Source: Shewanella sp. Arc9-LZ (GTDB lineage: Bacteria > Pseudomonadota > Gammaproteobacteria > Enterobacterales > Shewanellaceae). From it: a DNA stretch of 64,000 nucleotides. Positions 19,547-29,250 of this stretch are shown piece by piece. The notes under the pieces were generated by a model, which was not told the DNA's origin, ran no database searches, and saw only the letters and a program-made list of their open reading frames with translations. The translations under genes were made by a program, and so were the position numbers. The stretch covers positions 3,596,001-3,660,000 of the forward strand of contig NZ_CP048031.1 of the NCBI RefSeq assembly GCF_010092445.1, given 5' to 3'. How positions within the stretch are numbered: position 1 is the first letter of the stretch; every line of letters starts with the position of its first letter.

Positions 19547-20094
19547 TAAAAAATTGCCGTTTTAATTTCAAAAACTCTTCGCGTTGCACCAGAGGAATCG
19601 CATGACTTTACTTCATCAGAATAATTCTCATTGGCACCATTAAATTTACGGACACTCTTCCACGTCATCACTATTACAACATCATTTGAATTAACATACA
19701 CACATGCTGTTGGCGAAGGCAAACCTCCAATACTGCCATCACTATCAACTTCAGAATCGCCAATAAAAGCACTCTGCCACTCATATAAATCCCACGCCCT
19801 CAATTCAGTATTAGAACAGCGATAAACTCCAGAGCATTCTGTGGGTTTTGTTAATGATTCTCCACTATAGTGAGTACCGGAGGACGATCCATAATTGCTT
19901 AATTCACTTACGTTCAGGCGCATACGATTTATTATATCATTGGCAAAATATGACGCTTGAGTTTGCTGAAAAGACTCAAAACTGCCCTGTTTTGAAATAA
20001 TATGAAGATTAAAAATCCCAATAAGGCCTATCACCAGAATAACCAGTGATACCATTACTTCAATTAAGGAAAATCCATTCCTTTTGCATGACAT
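19546..20094 (-). CDS. pilV: Minor pilin PilV
   Basis: A 182-residue prepilin-like protein. The ATG at 20094 is preferred over 20121 because GGAGG lies 10 bases ahead. The leader KRNG/FSLIEVMVSLVILVIG is the classic PilV class III signal, followed by a domain with Cys pairs (TECSGVYRCSN). It is the first gene of the pilVWXY1-pilE operon. The strong ispH terminator upstream means the operon has its own promoter within 20095-20296. Confidence 0.91.
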   Translation of the reverse strand: MSCKRNGFSLIEVMVSLVILVIGLIGIFNLHIISKQGSFESFQQTQASYFANDIINRMRLNVSELSNYGSSSGTHYSGESLTKPTECSGVYRCSNTELRAWDLYEWQSAFIGDSEVDSDGSIGGLPSPTACVYVNSNDVVIVMTWKSVRKFNGANENYSDEVKSCDSSGATRRVFEIKTAIF

Positions 20095-20296
20095 GAACGT
20101 AAAACCTCCAGATAAGATCAAAAGTAGATATTTTCACTCTTGAATATCGATATTTTATACAGCACAACTATTTAACCAGTCTAAACATTCAGCATAGATA
20201 ATAGCTGACTTAAATGTAATCAGATAGTATCAATTTTGTATGATTAATAGAACAACATATTTTATCCGTATTATACTCGGTTTACTTTGTAAGCAC

Positions 20297-20329
20297 AAAA
20301 AACCCGCAACTTAAATTAAGTTGCGGGTT
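20297..20329 (-). terminator. ispH operon terminator
   Basis: AACCCGCAACTTAA (20301-20314) pairs with TTAAGTTGCGGGTT (20316-20329). On the minus strand T6 follows. It separates the ribF-to-ispH run from the pil operon. Confidence 0.92.
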
Positions 20330-20353
20330 AATATTTATAGATGATTGAAATTA

Positions 20354-21313
20354 CTAACGTAATTCAGCTGGAACTGCAAATACAGTGTCTTCTTTACGGC
20401 CTTCAACTTCAGTAATAATACTTGGAGCAAGTTTAGCTATAGCGTTAACAACTTGTTGCACTAACACCTCAGGCGCTGAAGCTCCAGCGGTTACAGCCAC
20501 TTTTTTCACACCATCAAACCACACAGCCTCAACGTCAGCAGCGGTATCAACGAGATAAGATTGCGTACCTGTTTTTTCAGCCAGCTCACGTAATCGATTT
20601 GAGTTAGAGCTATTTTTAGAACCGACAACAATCAATAAATCGACTTCGGAAGACATACTACGTACAGCATCTTGTCGATTTTGCGTCGCGTAGCAAATAT
20701 CATCCTTACGCGGCCCCTCAATTGAAGGAAAGCGCTTTTGCAATGCAGTAATAATATCTAAGGTGTCATCAACAGAAAGTGTTGTTTGAGTGACAAAGCA
20801 TAAGTTGTCTGGGTTATTGACCTGAAGATTATTAACATCCTCTGGAGACTCAATAAGATAAACACCACCTTTAGGATTATCATATTGTCCCATGGTGCCT
20901 TCAACTTCTGGATGGCCTTCATGACCAATCAAAATGCACTCAATACCTTTACGACTTGCACGAGTCACTTGTAAATGTACTTTTGTCACTAACGGGCATG
21001 TCGCATCGAAGACTTTTAAACCACGATGTTTAGCTTCTTTACGCACAGCTTGTGATACGCCGTGTGCACTAAAAATAACAATACTGTTGTCTGGTACTTG
21101 GTCAAGTTCATCAATAAAAAGAGCACCACGCTGTTTTAGGTTTTCAACCACATATCGGTTATGTACCACTTCATGGCGTACATAGATTGGCGGTTCAAAT
21201 AACTCTAAAGCACGCTCAACAATACTGATAGCACGGTCAACACCGGCACAAAAACCACGAGGGTTGGCCAATAAAATACTCAGTTCTGGAGACGTCGGAT
21301 CAACTTTTAGCAT
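20354..21313 (-). CDS. ispH: 4-hydroxy-3-methylbut-2-enyl diphosphate reductase
   Basis: A 319-residue Fe-S enzyme, last step of the MEP isoprenoid pathway, forming IPP and DMAPP. The three cluster Cys are visible in [12 protein letters not shown] (C22), [11 protein letters not shown] and [13 protein letters not shown], together with the HGVSQAV and [11 protein letters not shown] motifs. Length matches E. coli IspH (316). ATG 21313 follows AAAGG. It is the distal gene of the ileS-lspA-fkpB-ispH unit. Confidence 0.97.
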   Translation of the reverse strand: MLKVDPTSPELSILLANPRGFCAGVDRAISIVERALELFEPPIYVRHEVVHNRYVVENLKQRGALFIDELDQVPDNSIVIFSAHGVSQAVRKEAKHRGLKVFDATCPLVTKVHLQVTRASRKGIECILIGHEGHPEVEGTMGQYDNPKGGVYLIESPEDVNNLQVNNPDNLCFVTQTTLSVDDTLDIITALQKRFPSIEGPRKDDICYATQNRQDAVRSMSSEVDLLIVVGSKNSSNSNRLRELAEKTGTQSYLVDTAADVEAVWFDGVKKVAVTAGASAPEVLVQQVVNAIAKLAPSIITEVEGRKEDTVFAVPAELR

Positions 21314-21325
21314 GTGATACCTTTT

Positions 21326-21769
21326 TTACTCAGTTATGACACTAATAACTTCAAGTTCAAACGTAAGCGTGCGTCCTGCGAGTGGATGGTTTAAATCGAC
21401 GGTAATTGAATCACCAGCAGTATCGCGAACGATACCCGGTATTTCACTGCCACCAGGACCCGCAAAACTCACAATAACACCGTCTTCAAGCTTCATATCT
21501 GCAGGAAATCGACTTCGGTCCATATAGTGAATCGCATCAGGGTTTGACTCACCAAAAGCGTCTTTTGCCGCTAAGGTAAATGTGTGCTTATCACCTTCTT
21601 TCAAGTCTTTTAGTTCGTCTTCAAAAGCCGGACTTAGACTACCGTCACCAATATTTAAACGTGAAGGTTTGCCAGATGATTTTGTACTGTCGGCTGTGGA
21701 CCCGTCTTCCAGTACAATATTCATATGACATATTAATGAATGACTGTCTTGCTTATTTAAATCTGTCAC
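21326..21769 (-). CDS. fkpB: FKBP-type peptidyl-prolyl isomerase
   Basis: A 147-residue SlpA/FkpB protein. The FKBP core is split by an insert-in-flap domain (FTLAAKDAFGESNPDAIHYMDRSRFP), and the ending HPLAGRTLTFELEVISV is typical. The predicted start is GTG 21769 behind GGAG. E. coli FkpB has weak isomerase and chaperone activity. It lies between lspA and ispH, as in enterobacteria and pseudomonads. Confidence 0.93.
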   Translation of the reverse strand: MTDLNKQDSHSLICHMNIVLEDGSTADSTKSSGKPSRLNIGDGSLSPAFEDELKDLKEGDKHTFTLAAKDAFGESNPDAIHYMDRSRFPADMKLEDGVIVSFAGPGGSEIPGIVRDTAGDSITVDLNHPLAGRTLTFELEVISVITE

Positions 21770-21771
21770 AG

Positions 21772-22284
21772 TTAATCTTGCTCCTTCGATGGCTTTGCGT
21801 CGGGTCTAAATGATTCCCAAATGATCAGTACCGCACCAATAAAGATGCCTGCATCGGCAATATTAAATGCAGGGTAATGGCTGGTATTCCAGTAAAAATC
21901 GACAAAATCAATTACAAAACCATGCATTAAACGATCAACCAAATTACCTAATGCGCCGCCAATAACTAAGGTAAAGGCTAAATTACTGCGCCATAACGAA
22001 TAAGATTGTTTACGCAACCATATTGTTAACAAGGTACTAAAACCAACCGCAATAATGGTAAACAACCAACGTTGCCAACCTCCTGCTTCACTTAAAAAAC
22101 TGAACGCTGCACCGTAGTTTCGCACGTAAGTGAAGTTAAAAAACGGCAAAAGCTGTATAGACTCATACAATTCAAAATTGCTCAGGACCCATTGTTTAGA
22201 CAGCTGATCGGCTAAAAACACCAATGCAGCTACCCAATACCAACGTAAGCCACTGTCTTTCCATGTTAATGGCACAGTACTCAT
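21772..22284 (-). CDS. lspA: Lipoprotein signal peptidase
   Basis: A 170-residue inner-membrane aspartic protease that cleaves prolipoproteins after lipid transfer. There are four membrane helices, and the catalytic Asp pair is in GALGNLVDRLMHGFVIDFVDF and FNIADAGIFIG. The start is ATG 22284, which has TAAGGA upstream and follows the ileS stop by 13 bases. The longer frame overlapping ileS is not needed. Confidence 0.96.
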   Translation of the reverse strand: MSTVPLTWKDSGLRWYWVAALVFLADQLSKQWVLSNFELYESIQLLPFFNFTYVRNYGAAFSFLSEAGGWQRWLFTIIAVGFSTLLTIWLRKQSYSLWRSNLAFTLVIGGALGNLVDRLMHGFVIDFVDFYWNTSHYPAFNIADAGIFIGAVLIIWESFRPDAKPSKEQD

Positions 22285-22297
22285 TATCAATGTTTCC

Positions 22298-25120
22298 TTA
22301 AGCGAATTCGCGTTTCTCGCCTTCACCTTCAATATTGGTCACACAGCGTTGACACAATGTTGGGTGAGCTTCAATAGTGCCAACCTCTTCACGATAGTGC
22401 CAGCAACGCTCACACTTCTCGGCGCTACTTTTGGCAACCACTAGTTTAAGCGAACTTAATTCGGTTTCGATGGCATCGCTACCCGCTTGTGACATATCCG
22501 CCACGGCTGCTTTAGAGGTAATAAGAATAAATCGTAACTCATCACCCACTTTAGCTAACTCAGCAGCTAAATCAGCATCGGCGAACAATGTCACTTCAGC
22601 TTCTAATGAACCACCAATACGTTTATCACGACGCGCTTGTTCGAGTACTTTGTTAACTTCGTTACGGACAGTTAATAGTTTCTCCCAATAATCATCGCTT
22701 AAATCACTTTCAAGAGTGACGGCTTCTAAGCCTTGATACCATTCTTGGGTAAACACATACTTTTCACGTTTACCTGGTAACAATTGCCACACTTCATCAG
22801 CGGTAAAGCTTAAAATTGGCGTCATCCACCGAACCATTGCCTCGGCAATATGATAAAGCGCAGATTGACAGCTACGACGTGCATGCCCTTCTTGCTTAGC
22901 GGTGTACTGGCGATCTTTAATAATATCAAGATAGAAGCTGCCTAGCTCTACAGAACAGAACTGCATCAGTTTTTGAGTCACTAAATGGAAGTTGTATTGA
23001 TCATACGCTTCGATGATTTCTTGTTGCAGTACTGCTGCACGGCGAACAACCCAACGATCTAACGCGACCATATCTTCAGATGCGATCATGTCCGTTTCTG
23101 GGTTAAAGCCATTCAAGTTAGCAAGCAAGAAACGGGCAGTATTACGAATACGACGATATGCATCAGCACTACGATTTAAAATCTCGTCAGATACGGTCAT
23201 TTCGCCACTATAATCGGTTGCGGCAACCCATAGACGTAAAATGTCAGCACCAAGCTTATTGATTACTTGTAATGGAGCAATCACGTTACCAACAGATTTT
23301 GACATCTTGCGGCCTTTACCATCAACGGTAAAACCATGCGTCAATACTTGCTTATAAGGTGCTTTACCATTCATAGCGGTTGAGATCATCAATGATGACA
23401 TAAACCAACCACGATGCTGATCGCTTCCTTCTAGGTACAAGTCAATGTCATGCCCATGAAACTCTGGACGCGCTGCGACAACAGATGAGAATGATGAACC
23501 TGAGTCAAACCATACATCCAATGTATCAGTCACTTTGCGGTATTGATCTGCCTCATCACCTAACAATTCACTGGCATCTAAATCCCACCAAGCTTGAATG
23601 CCTTGTTGTTCAATGCGATGCGCTACACGTTCCATTAATGAAACACTGTCTGGATGTAATTCATCCGTTTCACGATGTACAAACAACGTAATAGGTACGC
23701 CCCAAGTACGCTGACGTGAAATACACCAGTCTGGACGATTTTCTACCATTTTTTCAATACGGCTTTGGCCCCAATCAGGGATCCACTTCGTTTGTTCAAT
23801 TTCTTTTAACGCTTGTGAACGCAAACCATGATTATCCATAGAGATAAACCATTGTGGCGTGGCACGGAAAATAATTGGTGTTTTGTGGCGCCAGCAATGT
23901 GGATAGCTATGGCGTATAGCAACATGCAGAAGTAATGCGCCCTTTTCTTCTAACAGCGCAACCACATTGGCGTTGGCTTTAAATACATGCTGACCAGCAA
24001 AAAACTCAGTGTCTGGCTTATAAACACCATTGTCGCCAACAGGGTTAGCGACTTCCAAACCGTATTTTTGGCCGACAATAAAATCGTCCTGACCGTGGCC
24101 TGGTGCTGTATGTACAATACCGGTACCTGCGTCAGTAGTAACGTGATCGGCTAAAATAGCAGGCACGTCAAACGCATAAAATGGGTGATTAAAACGCATT
24201 AACTCAAGTTCTGCGCCTTTTACTTCACCTAAAATAGTGTGTGACTCTGCACTGTAACGCTCAAGACATGACTCAACCAGAACTTGAGCTAATATCAAGG
24301 TAGTCGTTTCACCATTCTTAACAAATTCAACCAGGCTGTAATCTAACTCAGGGCTTAACGCTAATGCACGATTTGCAGGAATCGTCCATGGGGTCGTGGT
24401 CCAAATTGCCATCGCTACTGGTTTAGCATAATTTTCTACGCCAAATTTAGCTGCAACAGCTTGGCTATCAACCGCTACAAAAGCGACATCGATTGCTGGA
24501 GATGTTTTATCTTCGTATTCCACTTCAGCTTCAGCAAGTGCTGAACCACAGTCGGTACACCAATGCACAGGTTTAACACCTTTGTGTAAATGACCGCTTT
24601 CAATTACTTTTGCCAATGAACGGACAATATTCGCTTCGGTTGAAAAGTCCATGGTTAGGTAAGGGTTTTGCCAATCACCTAATACACCTAAACGAATGAA
24701 GTCATCACGTTGGCCATCAACTTGGATAGCGGCATATTTACGACATTCTTCACGAAACTCTGCCGCAGAAATTTTGACACCTGGCTTACCGACTTTTTGC
24801 TCAACTTTAAGCTCAATCGGTAATCCATGACAATCCCAGCCTGGAATATAAGGCGCGTCAAAACCTGACATGGTTTTAGACTTAATAATGATGTCTTTAA
24901 GGATTTTGTTTACCGAGTGACCAATATGAATGCTGCCATTGGCGTATGGAGGGCCATCATGAAGAATGAAAGGTTTACGGCCAGCACGGCTATCACGGAT
25001 CTGTTGATACAGTCCGTCTTGCGTCCAGCTATTTAACATTTCTGGCTCGCGATTTGCCAAATTACCGCGCATCGGAAACTCTGTTTCCGGCAAGTTCAAA
25101 GTAAATTTATAGTCGCTCAT
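22298..25120 (-). CDS. ileS: Isoleucyl-tRNA synthetase
   Basis: A 940-residue class I aminoacyl-tRNA synthetase. The start [19 protein letters not shown] is nearly identical to E. coli IleS, so ATG 25120 is chosen over 25129. The HIGH motif appears in [11 protein letters not shown] near residue 61 and the KMSKS loop in [10 protein letters not shown] near 603. The CP1 editing domain lies between. The C-terminal zinc finger is CERCWHY...CQRC. It attaches Ile to tRNA and edits Val. Confidence 0.98.
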   Translation of the reverse strand: MSDYKFTLNLPETEFPMRGNLANREPEMLNSWTQDGLYQQIRDSRAGRKPFILHDGPPYANGSIHIGHSVNKILKDIIIKSKTMSGFDAPYIPGWDCHGLPIELKVEQKVGKPGVKISAAEFREECRKYAAIQVDGQRDDFIRLGVLGDWQNPYLTMDFSTEANIVRSLAKVIESGHLHKGVKPVHWCTDCGSALAEAEVEYEDKTSPAIDVAFVAVDSQAVAAKFGVENYAKPVAMAIWTTTPWTIPANRALALSPELDYSLVEFVKNGETTTLILAQVLVESCLERYSAESHTILGEVKGAELELMRFNHPFYAFDVPAILADHVTTDAGTGIVHTAPGHGQDDFIVGQKYGLEVANPVGDNGVYKPDTEFFAGQHVFKANANVVALLEEKGALLLHVAIRHSYPHCWRHKTPIIFRATPQWFISMDNHGLRSQALKEIEQTKWIPDWGQSRIEKMVENRPDWCISRQRTWGVPITLFVHRETDELHPDSVSLMERVAHRIEQQGIQAWWDLDASELLGDEADQYRKVTDTLDVWFDSGSSFSSVVAARPEFHGHDIDLYLEGSDQHRGWFMSSLMISTAMNGKAPYKQVLTHGFTVDGKGRKMSKSVGNVIAPLQVINKLGADILRLWVAATDYSGEMTVSDEILNRSADAYRRIRNTARFLLANLNGFNPETDMIASEDMVALDRWVVRRAAVLQQEIIEAYDQYNFHLVTQKLMQFCSVELGSFYLDIIKDRQYTAKQEGHARRSCQSALYHIAEAMVRWMTPILSFTADEVWQLLPGKREKYVFTQEWYQGLEAVTLESDLSDDYWEKLLTVRNEVNKVLEQARRDKRIGGSLEAEVTLFADADLAAELAKVGDELRFILITSKAAVADMSQAGSDAIETELSSLKLVVAKSSAEKCERCWHYREEVGTIEAHPTLCQRCVTNIEGEGEKREFA

Positions 25121-25153
25121 TGATCCCATACCATTATTTAAAGCTGATTCATT

Positions 25154-26089
25154 TCAGCTAGCATCGTTGCTAAATAAAGCGCGAGCTTCATTTGCATCAT
25201 TTAAAATCTGTTTTTTTAGCGCGTCCAATGACTCAAAAGGTTGTTCATCACGGATCTTTGCTACTAATTCTACTTCCACTCGTTTGCCGTATAAATCACC
25301 GCTAAAATCAAACAAATGGACTTCTAATCTGCAAGTTTGACCATTTACAGTGGGTCTAAAACCCACATTAGCCACACCGTCATAAATATCGCTGCCATCC
25401 CAGTACAAACGAACCGCAAACACCCCTCTTACAGGTACTACGTGTCGTTTTAAGGCAATATTTGCTGTTGGAAAACCAATTGTACGGCCTAATTTTTGCC
25501 CGTGTGCAACCTTACCACTTAAAATGAAAGGATGACCCAATAACCGCCTTGCTTGCTCTAAGTGCCCTAACGCTAGTTGTTCTCTCACTGCAGTAGAGCT
25601 TACTCGCAACGAACCAACAACAAAGCTTTGTGTACTGACCACAGTAAAGCCAAATTCTTTACCCGCAGCAACGAGCATATCGAAGTTGCCTAAGCGACCT
25701 TTACCAAAACAAAAATCATCTCCAACAACGAGATATTTAACCCCGAGTTTTTTAACCAGTAACTCTTCAATAAACGCTTCAGCAGGTTGACTAGCAAAGG
25801 CTTCAGTAAAATTGATACAAAGTAGCTGATCAATTTTAAGCTCATCTAACAATCTAATTTTATCACGTAGAAGACTCAAACGTGCCGGCGCATCTGTACC
25901 ACGAAAACGTTCTTGCGGTTGCGGTTCAAAGGTCATTAACATTGCAGGCAGTTGAAAATGATGCGCTTTATTAACCAAGCTGCTGATCACCTGTGCATGG
26001 CCACGATGGACACCATCAAAATTCCCAATGGTCAAAACGCAACCATGATGAGAAGGTAAAATATTGTGTATACCGCGGATTAATTCCAT
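25154..26089 (-). CDS. ribF: Bifunctional riboflavin kinase / FAD synthetase
   Basis: A 311-residue enzyme making FMN and then FAD. The N-terminal adenylyltransferase domain has the HxGH-like GNFDGVHRGHAQVI near residue 20; the C-terminal kinase domain has GRTIGFPTANIAL near 195. ATG 26089 matches the usual N-terminus MELIRGIHNI; the frame extends to a TTG at 26098. It precedes ileS by 33 bases, the usual bacterial order. No FMN riboswitch was recognised upstream. Confidence 0.96.
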   Translation of the reverse strand: MELIRGIHNILPSHHGCVLTIGNFDGVHRGHAQVISSLVNKAHHFQLPAMLMTFEPQPQERFRGTDAPARLSLLRDKIRLLDELKIDQLLCINFTEAFASQPAEAFIEELLVKKLGVKYLVVGDDFCFGKGRLGNFDMLVAAGKEFGFTVVSTQSFVVGSLRVSSTAVREQLALGHLEQARRLLGHPFILSGKVAHGQKLGRTIGFPTANIALKRHVVPVRGVFAVRLYWDGSDIYDGVANVGFRPTVNGQTCRLEVHLFDFSGDLYGKRVEVELVAKIRDEQPFESLDALKKQILNDANEARALFSNDAS

Positions 26090-26224
26090 TACGCTCAATA
26101 CTGCCTATTGCAAATCGGCAGATTATATACCCAAACCAATGTCAGATGCGAGTTTCAACCTCAGATTATTACAGCGAATTTTGGATAATCAGCCGATATG
26201 CCTAAGTCTCTCACGTAGGATAAA

Positions 26225-27784
26225 TTATCCCTGACGTTTAATTTTCCAAGGCCGTACACCCAATGCGAGTAAACTCAACAAATAAATAACCGCGCCACCA
26301 ACAATGAGCTCAATCAACATAAACATCCGTTCGAAGGTGTGCCATTCGAGCCATGTACTTTGTTGCGGCATAAAATAAACAATGCCAATGGCCATTAAGG
26401 CTGTAGAAATAATCACTTTAAACGAGAAAAATAACGTTTGTCGGCTCATTTGATAAACGCCCGCTTTATGCAAACCTCGATATAACAAACCCGCATTTAA
26501 TAGCGCAGACATTGAGGTCGCAATGGCTAAGCCCACATAACCAAATGGAATGGCAAAAATAAGGTTAAACACCATATTACTAACCATGGCAATAATGCCA
26601 TATTTAACCGGAGTTTTAGTGTCTTGACGCGAATAATATCCTGGAGCTAACACTTTAATCATCATGAAACTTAACAAACCACAGCCATAAGCAACCAAGC
26701 TATACGAAGCCATTTCAACGTCATTTAGGCTAAATGCACCACGCATAAACAACACCATCAGCATTGGTTTAGCAAGAATAATCAGTCCTAACATAGCCGG
26801 TGTGCCTAAGAGTAAAATGGCTTTTACTCCCCAATCCATCGTTTGGTTAAAGCCACTGCCTTGGGCATTAACATGTTTTTGCGATAATGCAGGCAAAATC
26901 ACTGTCGCGATGGCAATACCAAATAATCCTAAAGGGAACTCCAATAGGCGGTCTGCGTAATACAACCAACTAATCGATCCGGTCATCAGGAAACTGGCTA
27001 TAAAAGTGTCGAACAATAAATTAATTTGCGACACAGACACACCAAATAAAGCTGGGATCATCAAGGTTCTAATTTTTACCACACCAGGGTGATGCCATCC
27101 CCACGTAGGCCTAACAAGTGCTTTCTCACGAATTAAGAAAGGTATTTGGAATAAAAACTGAATCAATCCACCAACAAATACCCCCCAAGCCAAACCAATT
27201 TCAGGGTTTTCTAATGTGTGCGCATACCATAAAGCCACGGCAATAATCGCCACATTCAAAAATACTGGCGTAAAGGCTGAAACTGCAAAGCGTCCACGAG
27301 TATTAAGGATTGATCCTGCTAGGGCTGTGAAGGTGATAAACCATAAGTACGGAAAGGTAATTTTTAACATGACAGAAGCCAGTTCAAATTTTTCTGCATT
27401 AGGCCCGTCATTTAACCAATCGACAAACCAGCCACCACCAAAAAGAGCAGCTAATACTGGAGAACCAACAACACCAACCAAAGTAACAATTGTCACTAGT
27501 ACACCTAAGGTACCAGCGACTTTACTTAATAACTCGCGTGTATCTTCTGGGGTCATTTTTTCCTGGTACTCGGTCAGTACCGGCACAAATGCCTGCGCAA
27601 AAGCCCCTTCGGCAAATAAACGCCTTAAAAAATTAGGTATCTTATTTGCAAAAAAGAACACGTCAGCACTGCTGCCTGCTCCCATTAGGTTCGCAATCAC
27701 TACATCTCGAACTAAACCTAATACTCGTGAAATCAGCGTCATAACGCTGACAATCAAGCCTGATTTAAATAATTTTTTGCTCAA
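26225..27784 (-). CDS. murJ: Lipid II flippase MurJ
   Basis: A 519-residue polytopic membrane protein of the MOP superfamily (MviN/MurJ), moving lipid II across the inner membrane for peptidoglycan synthesis. There are about 14 helices; the N-terminal LISRVLGLVRDVVIA and LRRLFAEGAFAQAFVPV motifs are diagnostic. No ATG lies at the family N-terminus. TTG 27784 (LSKKLFKSG) is the best start, behind a G-rich ribosome site, although GTG 27808 is possible. It is transcribed away from rpsT and ahead of ribF. Confidence 0.95.
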   Translation of the reverse strand: MSKKLFKSGLIVSVMTLISRVLGLVRDVVIANLMGAGSSADVFFFANKIPNFLRRLFAEGAFAQAFVPVLTEYQEKMTPEDTRELLSKVAGTLGVLVTIVTLVGVVGSPVLAALFGGGWFVDWLNDGPNAEKFELASVMLKITFPYLWFITFTALAGSILNTRGRFAVSAFTPVFLNVAIIAVALWYAHTLENPEIGLAWGVFVGGLIQFLFQIPFLIREKALVRPTWGWHHPGVVKIRTLMIPALFGVSVSQINLLFDTFIASFLMTGSISWLYYADRLLEFPLGLFGIAIATVILPALSQKHVNAQGSGFNQTMDWGVKAILLLGTPAMLGLIILAKPMLMVLFMRGAFSLNDVEMASYSLVAYGCGLLSFMMIKVLAPGYYSRQDTKTPVKYGIIAMVSNMVFNLIFAIPFGYVGLAIATSMSALLNAGLLYRGLHKAGVYQMSRQTLFFSFKVIISTALMAIGIVYFMPQQSTWLEWHTFERMFMLIELIVGGAVIYLLSLLALGVRPWKIKRQG

Positions 27785-28045
27785 ACAGCCCCCCAGGCAC
27801 AAACACACTTCAACGAAAATTAATGGGATATATTAATAAATATTCTATTATGGCCCTGTCACACAGACCAAAGAGCTGGTAGAATTGCGCCACATATTAC
27901 ACGAGTGGGTTGAAGTTAGGCATGTTAGGTTGGATTAATTTATCTTTATGATGATTATTCAACTGTAGTCGTTGACAAGACGACAAAAAGCAGGCATATT
28001 CCTCGGCCTTTAAAAGTATCAAATCCAGTTTTTAGGAGTTGCACC

Positions 28046-28312
28046 TTGGCTAATAGCAAGTCTGCAAAGAAGCGCGCGCTTCAGTCTGAAAAGCGTCGTC
28101 AGCATAATGCTAGTCGTCGCTCTATGTTACGTACATACGTTAAAAAAGTCATCGCTGCTATCAAAAGTGGTGACCATAAAGCGGCTACAGAAGCGTTCGC
28201 TATTGCACAACCAATTGTTGACCGTATGGCGACTAAAGGTCTTATTCATAAGAATAAAGCCGGTCGTCAGAAGGCTCGCTTAAATGCAAAAATCAAAGCT
28301 ATCGCAGCTTAA
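28046..28312 (+). CDS. rpsT: 30S ribosomal protein S20
   Basis: An 88-residue basic protein, [18 protein letters not shown] at the start and [14 protein letters not shown] near the end, matching S20. The start is TTG at 28046 behind TAGGAG. E. coli rpsT also starts with UUG, which takes part in its autogenous translational control, so the codon is probably functional here. It is divergent from murJ. Confidence 0.97.
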   Translation: MANSKSAKKRALQSEKRRQHNASRRSMLRTYVKKVIAAIKSGDHKAATEAFAIAQPIVDRMATKGLIHKNKAGRQKARLNAKIKAIAA

Positions 28313-28332
28313 GTTTTTGTAGATTAAGATTC

Positions 28333-28359
28333 AAAAAACCGGCTTAGGCCGGTTTTTTT
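28333..28359 (+). terminator. rpsT terminator
   Basis: AACCGGC (28337-28343) pairs with GCCGGTT (28348-28354), loop TTAG, followed by T7 and located 20 bases after the stop. Confidence 0.93.
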
Positions 28360-28412
28360 ATTACTAAATTTTACCTATCTATCTTTTTCATCTGCAACTT
28401 CCCCTATCTCAG

Positions 28413-28437
28413 CTCAACTCAACTCAACTCAACTCAA
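28413..28437. repeat. (CTCAA)5 microsatellite
   Basis: Five uninterrupted copies of CTCAA, preceded by a degenerate copy CTCAG at 28408-28412. Confidence 0.9.
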
Positions 28438-28632
28438 CAGATTAGTATCAATATAATAATGTCAAAATTATTAATGATCTGACCCTGAAAAATAGTCTGA
28501 TTAAAAGCAAGTTGCGCTTGAGAGCTGTTTTAACGTTTAATTTAATACTATTAATATTGGCGACTAACTAAGCCTGTAGAAAGACAGTATGAAAGCTTTC
28601 ACTCATTTCAACGGGAGAACGATCAATTTTAT

Positions 28633-28653
28633 GAAAGTTGAAAGTTGAAAGTT
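28633..28653. repeat. 7-bp tandem repeat, three copies
   Basis: GAAAGTT occurs three times head to tail, followed by the similar GATTGTT. Confidence 0.85.
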
Positions 28654-28759
28654 GATTGTTGGTGGTTTTGAAAATATTGATACATTGCAGGTTTGTGGTT
28701 TGAAGTGTCTTAATTGCGGCCAGTAAGCGGCATATGGCGTGTATATAATTTACAGAACT

Positions 28760-28810
28760 AAACGTCTTAACTTAAGACATCATCAATGAGATGCATCAGT
28801 TAAGACGTTT
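28760..28810. repeat. 13-bp inverted repeat with nested palindromes
   Basis: AAACGTCTTAACT (28760-28772) is the exact complement of AGTTAAGACGTTT (28798-28810). Inside it GTCTTAACTTAAGAC and GATGCATC are further palindromes. It starts 11 bases downstream of the ArsR-type gene's stop, without a T run, so it is a weak terminator, an operator-like site or a repeat remnant. Confidence 0.65.
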
Positions 28811-28821
28811 GTGGAGTCAAT

Positions 28822-29118
28822 TTAATAACAATACATATTATTTAATACTTGAATTAACTCTTTTACCTCATTACTTTTTAATGAATAAAAAACGGTTTGT
28901 GCTTCTTTTCTAGTACAGACTAAATTGTCTTTACGAAGCCATGCCAAATGTTGAGATAATGCCGATTGACTCAACCCCAACTTCTTATTCATTTCACCAA
29001 CACACATTTCACCTTCATTAAGAAGATGACACAAAATAAACAATCTACGTTCATTTGCTAATGCTTTTAGCAATACGACCGCATGATCTGCTTGCTGCTG
29101 CATTTTTTCTATATTCAT
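28822..29118 (-). CDS. HlyU-like ArsR-family transcriptional regulator
   Basis: A 98-residue winged-helix protein. The recognition helix LSQSALSQHLAWLRKDNLV and wing RKEAQTVFYSL are almost those of Vibrio HlyU. It keeps Cys30 (FILCHLL) and Cys97 (MYCY), at the positions that form the thiol switch in HlyU, SqrR and BigR, which sense persulfide or oxidants. Two extra Cys lie in EMCVGE and NLVCTR. Metal-site residues of SmtB/ArsR types are not apparent. ATG 29118 is preferred to GTG 29121. Targets are unknown; it is divergent from a peptidase gene. Confidence 0.88.
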   Translation of the reverse strand: MNIEKMQQQADHAVVLLKALANERRLFILCHLLNEGEMCVGEMNKKLGLSQSALSQHLAWLRKDNLVCTRKEAQTVFYSLKSNEVKELIQVLNNMYCY

Positions 29119-29250
29119 CACGCGCTCTTCTCCTCATCTAACCCCGCTCTAATATAGCGTTCCCTTACAAATAGAGTCGGGACATAAAGCACACTTTTTG
29201 GTAGATTGTTGTAAAAAATGAGACTTAGCTAAAATAATCAAAGGAAACTC

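Larger units (their letters stand above)
28360..28821. other. Repeat-rich intergenic region
   Basis: The 462 bases between rpsT and the ArsR-family gene contain five copies of CTCAA (28413-28437), three copies of GAAAGTT (28633-28653) and a 13-bp inverted repeat (28760-28810). No convincing frame is seen. Confidence 0.55.

Noticed and set aside
26090..26224. FMN riboswitch ahead of ribF
   Set aside because: The gap is only 135 bases and lacks the RFN core; ribF in this order is usually unregulated by it.
27216..27836. 206-codon plus-strand frame opposite murJ
   Set aside because: Antisense shadow of a well-conserved membrane protein gene; no ribosome site or family.
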